From NCBI GenBank assembly GCA_035285585.1, contig JAYKGU010000250.1:1-64000 (forward strand): a stretch of 64,000 nt of DNA, given 5' to 3'. This document shows positions 59,320-64,000 of this stretch, piece after piece. The stretch's first letter is position 1, and every line of letters begins with the position of its first letter. The stretch comes from JAYKGU01 sp035285585. Lineage in GTDB: Bacteria > Cyanobacteriota > Cyanobacteriia > CAKZMO01. Below the pieces are notes generated by a model that had not been told where the DNA came from, did no database searches, and saw nothing but the letters and a program-made list of their open reading frames with translations. The translations under genes and the position numbers were made by a program.

Positions 59320-59348
59320 GCTCTTCAGCAGCAGATACCTCTACTTCC

Positions 59349-60227
59349 CTAGGGATACGAATTAGGGGTGCTGTGCCACTGAGATTGGTGTTTGTTGAGC
59401 CATTGCCCGATATCAGCCATCACTTGCTCAGGGATCTCCCAGGGAAACAGGTGAGCCGTGTTGGGATAGCAGTGATAGTCGCAGTCTGCTAGAGCCTGGG
59501 CCGTTTCCAGGCTAGACGCAGCGGTAATATGGCGATCGCACTCGCCACTAAGCATCAGGCAGGGACACTGAATGGCTGGCAAATCCTCCAGTCGGTTGTA
59601 TCCCTGCCTTAATTCTTGCGTGAGGGCCTGGGTGGCCCACCGGGAGGTTTGCAAATAGGCGGGGATGCCCTCGCGGGCGATGTGGCGGTAGGTGGCCGGG
59701 GTGTGCTGCTGAATCAGGTAGCCAAAGAGCGATCGCCTGCCAAAGGTGTCAATTACCCACTGCCAGTCGGGGTTAATAGCACTGGCCAGGGCAGCAATGC
59801 CGGTATTGACCGTTTCCGGCCAGGCAGTCGCAGGATGACTACTGCGGGGACGGGCGGCGGTAGCTACTAGAATCAGTCCGCTGACTCGATGGGGGTACTG
59901 CAAGGCCAGCTCCAGAGCCAGGATTCCACCCAGGGACCAACCCAACAGGATCCCACTATCTACCTGTTGCCGATCCAGCAGCGCCTTCAGATCCGCCAGG
60001 TGATCCCTCATGGAAAAGGGCTGGCGGACAGAACTCCTGCCATACCCTCGCAGGTCGGGAGCGATGGTACGAAACTGCGGGGACAGGGCGTCGGTAAACA
60101 CTGACATGGCGTCACCAGAGCCAGGATGGCCATGCAGACAAACGATGGGATAGCCGCTGCCCCGAACGATACAGGCCAACGACAGAGGAGCTTGGGGCGA
60201 TCGCCCCGGAAACGGCTGATCAGGCAA
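59349..60227 (-). CDS. alpha/beta hydrolase
   Basis: This cytosolic esterase/lipase-like protein of 292 residues has the nucleophile elbow GWSLGG near 95, the oxyanion part IVCLHGHPGSGDAMS near 30, catalytic Asp in MLSGECDRHI and His in YPNTAHLFPWE. APDLRGYGRSS is the usual core motif. The substrate is unknown; BioH- or dehalogenase-like annotation is possible. The start is TTG and no ribosome site decides; the first 15 residues may be shorter. Confidence 0.88.
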   Translation of the reverse strand: MPDQPFPGRSPQAPLSLACIVRGSGYPIVCLHGHPGSGDAMSVFTDALSPQFRTIAPDLRGYGRSSVRQPFSMRDHLADLKALLDRQQVDSGILLGWSLGGILALELALQYPHRVSGLILVATAARPRSSHPATAWPETVNTGIAALASAINPDWQWVIDTFGRRSLFGYLIQQHTPATYRHIAREGIPAYLQTSRWATQALTQELRQGYNRLEDLPAIQCPCLMLSGECDRHITAASSLETAQALADCDYHCYPNTAHLFPWEIPEQVMADIGQWLNKHQSQWHSTPNSYP

Positions 60228-60317
60228 GGGACGGACAGCTAACGATATGGGGTTGACGATATCCTGCGAACCCCTGTTCTGTCAAATAGTATTTGCTTAA
60301 GCTGAGAAAATTTAGTT

Positions 60318-60415
60318 GGATAGGAATCCAGAATCCAGGAACAGAAATCAGGAGGGATCTGGCTTCTGGCTCCTGGTTTCGGAATTCTGTCCCTGGGAAA
60401 GCTGCCCGCTTCAAG
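60318..60415. repeat. dispersed repeat of about 94 bases, copy 2
   Basis: The element contains GATCTGGCTTCTGGCTCCTG and GGAATTCTGTCCCTGGGAAA and matches 39961-40054 in the same orientation. It ends 29 bases before the stop codon of the second beta-lactamase-like gene. Confidence 0.65.
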
Positions 60416-60443
60416 GAGATCCCGGATCAAGGAAAACACTGGA

Positions 60444-61781
60444 TCAAAGGTGCCCGACTGCGAGGATGTGGGCGGCAATTTCTCGGATGATCTGCCGCAG
60501 GGCGATCGCGTTGTGGCTGTGATCCAGGGTAACGGTGATGATGTAGTGCTCATCACGGATTTTGGTAGCCACTGTGGTGCCTAACACCCTGGAGTTTTGC
60601 CCGGTTTTCTCCCCCGCCCAGATTACTTCAGGATTGAGATTGGCAAGGGCGGCATAGCCCAATTCGCGATCGCGCTGTTTGAGCAAAAAATTCATCAGCA
60701 CCAGGTCGCTGGGCCGTTCTGCCCGGTAAACCTGCACCATCATGGCGGTCAGCTCATCGGTTGTGAGGATGTTTGTCCGGCGTTTGCCCACCGCTGGCCA
60801 GGGAATGGTGCGATCGCCCACCAGCTTGTTGCCTACGACGGTTTGGGTATAGCCGCGATCGCGCAGTATTTGATTAATGGGATCAAACCCTCCCATGAAG
60901 TCAATAATCTCGTTGGTGGCAATATTACTGCTGTGGATGATCATCCGCTCCAAAACTCGGCGGAGAGAATAGGTCGCCCCCGCTTGAATATCCGATCCGT
61001 CTTCGGTGTAATTGCCAGGCTTAACGGATAGTGGTGCATCCAGGATCAGGCCCTCGTCCGCCACCTTTTGCAGCGCTGTTATGGCAATGGGGACTTTTAT
61101 TAAGCTGGCAGGGCTGGCGGGGGGCACCTTACCGTTGAGGCGACGGCACGCCTGCGTAGACACCTGACACACGGTGATGCGTACTCGTGAACTGGCGACC
61201 CCAGCCCGATTAACCACATCCAGCAAAAAGTGCGAACGGACTGTGTCAAAGCGATAGCGAATTTCAGCCAGATTCGGCTCGTAGTCGTGGAGCTTGCGCT
61301 GGGCATCGGCGTAACGTTTAGATTCGGAGGGAATGCTTTGCAGGGTCACCATTGCCTGCTGCCAGAGGGCGTGAATACGTTCCAGATGGTCCAGGGTCAA
61401 ATTGGGCCGTTTCCCCAGCCTCACCGCTTCTCCAGCCAGATCGAGAGCCTGCTCCCAAGTTTCTTCCGCTGTTGCTTCAATGGTGCTGTGGGCGTTGAAT
61501 GCCTGCATGCGGTGGCGGAGCGGGGTTGGTCGCTCAACCACTGCCCATGCTGCCGCAGCTTTGGACTGTGGGGAGGTGCTTCTGTCCTGGGTTTGCAAGA
61601 GCGGGGGGCGATCGCGCCGCGCCGACCCGTCAGGCTTAGAGGTATCGGGAACCGTCAGCACCTTTCCCCAGGGCAGGAGACCAACCGGAGTCAAGGCCGG
61701 TGACGTATGGAAGATGGTGTAGGCGCTTGCCAACCCCAGGGTTAACAGAGAAAATTTCGCCGCTCTTTTCAACCAGCCCAT
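60444..61781 (-). CDS. class A beta-lactamase-like serine hydrolase, membrane-anchored
   Basis: The 445-residue protein has a short N-terminal helix (about 5-25), a helical region (95-185) and a C-terminal domain with serine-hydrolase marks: SxxK at S226-K229 (SPASLIKVPI), SSN at 284-286 in SSNIATN, and KTG at 392-394 (EKTGQN). A class A-like Glu is not obvious. It may be a penicillin-sensitive hydrolase or beta-lactamase, or a peptidoglycan enzyme. ATG 61781 is preferred to a GTG two codons earlier. It is the second such protein here. Confidence 0.82.
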   Translation of the reverse strand: MGWLKRAAKFSLLTLGLASAYTIFHTSPALTPVGLLPWGKVLTVPDTSKPDGSARRDRPPLLQTQDRSTSPQSKAAAAWAVVERPTPLRHRMQAFNAHSTIEATAEETWEQALDLAGEAVRLGKRPNLTLDHLERIHALWQQAMVTLQSIPSESKRYADAQRKLHDYEPNLAEIRYRFDTVRSHFLLDVVNRAGVASSRVRITVCQVSTQACRRLNGKVPPASPASLIKVPIAITALQKVADEGLILDAPLSVKPGNYTEDGSDIQAGATYSLRRVLERMIIHSSNIATNEIIDFMGGFDPINQILRDRGYTQTVVGNKLVGDRTIPWPAVGKRRTNILTTDELTAMMVQVYRAERPSDLVLMNFLLKQRDRELGYAALANLNPEVIWAGEKTGQNSRVLGTTVATKIRDEHYIITVTLDHSHNAIALRQIIREIAAHILAVGHL

Positions 61782-62246
61782 CAGCACCCCTCACCCCCAC
61801 CTGTTGGCGCTGCAAACCGATAGCTGCAGCCGAAAAAGTTTTATAACAGGACTGACGCACTGTGTGCGGCGTCCTGGGATTCTGGGTGGTTTTGTAGCGC
61901 GCAGTGCCCACAAACCCACCGAATTCTGTAAATCCTACACAATGAAAAATCTATCTTAAGGAGGAACTATTCTCCGTTAAGGAGAATACAGTCCTTCAAG
62001 CTGGGAACGCGATAGGGGAAAGGGCGATCGCCAAGCGGTTGGAAAAATTCTTTGGACAGCAATATTTGTTGAGAACGGCTAAGAGTTTTGCAGAGGGGCG
62101 TTTTCCTGTGGCACCATGAAAGCCTGGTGCAGTTAGAGGCTGTCCCTTAAAAAATTGGGAAAATTAAGAAATTGGCTCAACCATTTCCCCGAAAAACACA
62201 GGATTAAGAATTCAGGATTTAGCAGGATTTAGGATCTATAACCGCC
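61782..62246. other. divergent upstream region
   Basis: The 465 bases separate the beta-lactamase-like gene and speB. TTCTCCGTTAAGGAGAA (61970-61986) is a hairpin with GGAGG just before it; similar short repeats of AGGATTTAG occur near 62210-62240. No gene is supported; a minus-strand frame to 61911 gives an atypical peptide. Confidence 0.4.
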
Positions 62247-63176
62247 ATGACCCCAGCCACCGGTGCAGCCGCTCTGCCGTCTAACCTGACAGAAGAGCAT
62301 GAATTTCCCTTTTTAGGAGCTGAAGTCGCAGTTCCCTACGAAACAGCCAGAATTGTCATTCTGCCCATTCCTTTTGAGCGCACCACCACCTATCGCCAGG
62401 GGTGCCAGCATGGGCCAGCCGCCATTTTAGAAGCGTCTCACCAGGTGGAGTATTACGACGACGAATTGGCGGGCGAAGCGTTTCATGCGGGCATTTTTAC
62501 CTGCGGGGCGATCGCCGATACCCGCCTCAACCCCAACCTAACCTCCGAGGAGATGTTGGCAGTCACCCAAAGCGCCACCGAGGTTCTGATCGACGACGGC
62601 AAGTTTGTTATTGCCCTGGGGGGCGAACACAGCATCACCGAAGGCATCGTGGCCGCTTATCAGCAACGGAGCGGTGAGCCATTTACAGTCGTCCAGATCG
62701 ACGCCCACGGCGATCTGCGCCACGAGTATGAGGGATCGATCCACAACCACGCCTGCGTCATGCGTCGGGTAGTGGATATGGGCATTCCAACGGTGCAAAT
62801 CGGGATTCGTAGCCTTTGCCGGGAAGAGGCGCAGCTAATCCGCGATCAGAACCTGCCAATTCTCTGGGCGCGGGACATCGCCACCCAGCCTGATTGGATG
62901 GAACGGGCGATCGCCCAAATCCCCACCCGCAATGTGTTTCTCACCATTGACCTGGATGGGATTGACCCGGCCCTGATGCCGGGAGTGGGCACGCCAGAGC
63001 CAGGTGGCCTCAGTTGGTATGGTCTGCTGGCGTTTCTCAAACGCCTATTTGATACCCACACAGTCATTGGCTGCGATGTCATGGAGCTGGCTCCGGTGAG
63101 CGATTCGGTTGTCTCAGAATTTACCGCCGCCAGGCTGGTCTATAAATTAATTGGCTACCAATCAGGGGTAAAGTAG
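62247..63176 (+). CDS. speB: agmatinase / arginase-family ureohydrolase
   Basis: The enzyme hydrolyses agmatine to putrescine and urea, or a related guanidino compound. The 309-residue product has the binuclear Mn motifs GGEHS (125-129), DAHGD (152-156) and DLDGIDP (235-241). N-terminal variable residues (1-25) precede the fold. Agmatinase is the common annotation in cyanobacteria; guanidinase or arginase activity can't be ruled out. A thioredoxin-fold gene follows after 39 bases. Confidence 0.9.
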   Translation: MTPATGAAALPSNLTEEHEFPFLGAEVAVPYETARIVILPIPFERTTTYRQGCQHGPAAILEASHQVEYYDDELAGEAFHAGIFTCGAIADTRLNPNLTSEEMLAVTQSATEVLIDDGKFVIALGGEHSITEGIVAAYQQRSGEPFTVVQIDAHGDLRHEYEGSIHNHACVMRRVVDMGIPTVQIGIRSLCREEAQLIRDQNLPILWARDIATQPDWMERAIAQIPTRNVFLTIDLDGIDPALMPGVGTPEPGGLSWYGLLAFLKRLFDTHTVIGCDVMELAPVSDSVVSEFTAARLVYKLIGYQSGVK

Positions 63177-63215
63177 GGTTGAGTCGGCTGAACTATCACT
63201 AATTCGGGCATTCCC

Positions 63216-63776
63216 ATGATGCAAGTTAATCCAGACATCAATTGCTATGCTCCAGACTTTGAGTTACCTGGCGTAGATGGCAGTGTGCATCATCTGACCC
63301 GTTATCTGGAGAGTCACCGGGCAATTGGCGTGGTCGTCATGTGTAACCACTGCCCCTATGTGCGGGGTTACCTGGAGCGGCTCAGACATATCCAAGCGGA
63401 CTACGCCCCCCAGGGGTTTACCCTGATTGGCATTAATGGCAACGACGACCGCCGCTACCCTGACGACAGCTTTGACCAGATGAAAGTTTTTGCCACTGAA
63501 AACGACCTGAATTTTCCCTATCTGCGCGATGTGACCCAGGATGTGGTGCGCACCTTTGGGGCCGACCGCACGCCAGAAGTATTTTTGCTGAATCGGGAGG
63601 GCGTCATTTGCTACCGGGGGGCGATCGACGATAACCCGACAGCGGCCAGCCAGGTGAAGACTCAGTATTTGCGCGAGGCGATCGCCCAGTTGCTCAGCAA
63701 CACCCCCATCACTGTTGCGGAAACACCTGCGGTTGGCTGTTCCGTTAAGTGGCGAGATCTGGACGGCGGCCATTGA
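63216..63776 (+). CDS. thioredoxin-fold AhpC/TSA-type protein
   Basis: The 186-residue protein has a thioredoxin fold with CNHCPYV at Cys43 and Cys46, a CxxC motif at the active-site position, after the APDFELPGVDG strand typical of AhpC/TSA proteins, and later RTPEVFLLNREG with cis-Pro. The C-terminal GCSVKW adds a third Cys. It could be a thiol peroxidase or reductase. It follows speB closely and may be co-expressed. The second ATG at 63219 is an alternative start. Confidence 0.85.
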   Translation: MMQVNPDINCYAPDFELPGVDGSVHHLTRYLESHRAIGVVVMCNHCPYVRGYLERLRHIQADYAPQGFTLIGINGNDDRRYPDDSFDQMKVFATENDLNFPYLRDVTQDVVRTFGADRTPEVFLLNREGVICYRGAIDDNPTAASQVKTQYLREAIAQLLSNTPITVAETPAVGCSVKWRDLDGGH

Positions 63777-63811
63777 AACTCTATAACTTCAGTGATTCCA
63801 ACCGAGTTTCA
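63774..63811 (+). terminator. weak terminator-like inverted repeat
   Basis: TGAAACTC (63774-63781) and GAGTTTCA (63804-63811) form a perfect 8-base stem around 22 bases, at the end of the thioredoxin-fold gene. There is no T-run directly after it; ATTTTGGGAGG follows 14 bases later. Function is uncertain. Confidence 0.35.
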
Positions 63812-63946
63812 TTCAGTATTTTGGGAGGGCGTTCAGTATTTAAAGGAACATAAAAGTTTCCTAAAGCCAACTTATAAGTATCCCTACCTCCTGATCTGCT
63901 GCTATCTTAGGTGGGAAGTTCGTTAGCGTGGGAAGGCTTTGGTGGC

Positions 63947-64000
63947 ATGGGAACTCAATATCGGAGGGTTTTGCTGAAGTTGAGCGGAGAAGCCCTCATG
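63947..64000 (+). CDS. pyrH: UMP kinase, N-terminal fragment (cut by window edge)
   Basis: The last 54 bases encode MGTQYRRVLLKLSGEALM, the start of PyrH (uridylate kinase), which phosphorylates UMP to UDP. The KLSGEAL motif is characteristic and the gene continues beyond the right edge. GGAAGG lies about 10 bases upstream. Confidence 0.9.
   Translation, partial: MGTQYRRVLLKLSGEALM

Noticed and set aside
1..64000. CRISPR array, tRNA, rRNA, tmRNA or prophage
   Set aside because: No regular repeat-spacer pattern, no tRNA-like TTCGA arm in a gene-free space, and no phage structural genes were seen by eye; a covariance-model scan would settle RNA genes.
1..64000. GCGATCGC (HIP1) sites as regulatory elements
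   Set aside because: They occur throughout genes and spaces, as is typical for cyanobacteria, and give no local information.

Overview
The window is chromosomal DNA of a cyanobacterium, probably a moderately GC-rich filamentous Leptolyngbya-like form. The octamer GCGATCGC (HIP1) occurs very often, including inside genes. The gene content is cyanobacterial: a ChlH-type chelatase subunit, HemJ, DUF1816, DUF1997, DUF4278, DUF2256, DUF3747 with SLH repeats, dapL, an InrS-type repressor, and an Omp85 gene followed by the lipid A genes. No rRNA, tRNA, CRISPR array, intact insertion sequence or prophage was found. The right edge cuts pyrH after 18 codons.

Layout. 0.4-6.7 kb is a tetrapyrrole block: a short ChlH-type subunit, a Nudix hydrolase, hemJ and hemB. 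6.7-13.2 kb holds repeats, an InrS-like nickel sensor, a PNPOx-like flavoprotein, a GH104-type muramidase, two dehydrogenase-fold proteins, DUF1997 and a DUF937 protein. 13.3-15.3 kb is ctaA-ctaB (haem A synthesis). 16-19.5 kb has a CPA1 antiporter below two small unknown genes and a protein with a TIR-like fold. 19.5-20.8 kb is a 1.2 kb gene-free stretch with inverted repeats. 20.8-23.8 kb is sirB-cobA-dapL. 23.9-27.4 kb is a GT2/GT39 glycosylation pair and a secreted protein. 27.6-30.6 kb has YbjN, tatC and a TPR protein. 31-38.8 kb mixes cyanobacterial unknowns, a DUF39 protein coupled to a small membrane protein, a DUF4278 gene, a two-helix K+ channel and isoaspartyl peptidase. 39-41.8 kb is trmJ and a membrane-anchored class A beta-lactamase-like protein. 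42.2-48.4 kb is the outer-membrane cluster omp85-lpxC-fabZ-lpxA-lpxB. 48.5-54.3 kb has a methyltransferase, a J-domain protein, a YdeP-type molybdoenzyme and an SLH protein. 54.5-57.0 kb holds three STAS proteins around radC. 57.1-59.3 kb is mrnC-rlmB and DUF1816. 59.3-64 kb is a hydrolase, a second beta-lactamase-like protein, speB, a thioredoxin-fold protein and the start of pyrH.

How genes work together. HemB and HemJ act in the common haem/chlorophyll pathway, the ChlH-type protein at its magnesium branch, CobA and SirB in the siroheme/cobalamin branch, and CtaA/CtaB at the haem A end. The GT2 probably makes a polyprenyl-phosphate sugar used by the neighbouring GT-C enzyme. LpxC/A/B with FabZ make lipid A, while Omp85 assembles outer-membrane proteins.

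The window is mostly core genome. The least explained parts are the TIR-like protein with its small partners, the DUF39/membrane-protein pair, the STAS group, the acidic-repeat protein, and several dispersed palindromic repeats, one of them an 84-bp element present twice. All gene names rest on recognition of motifs by eye; no database search was run.
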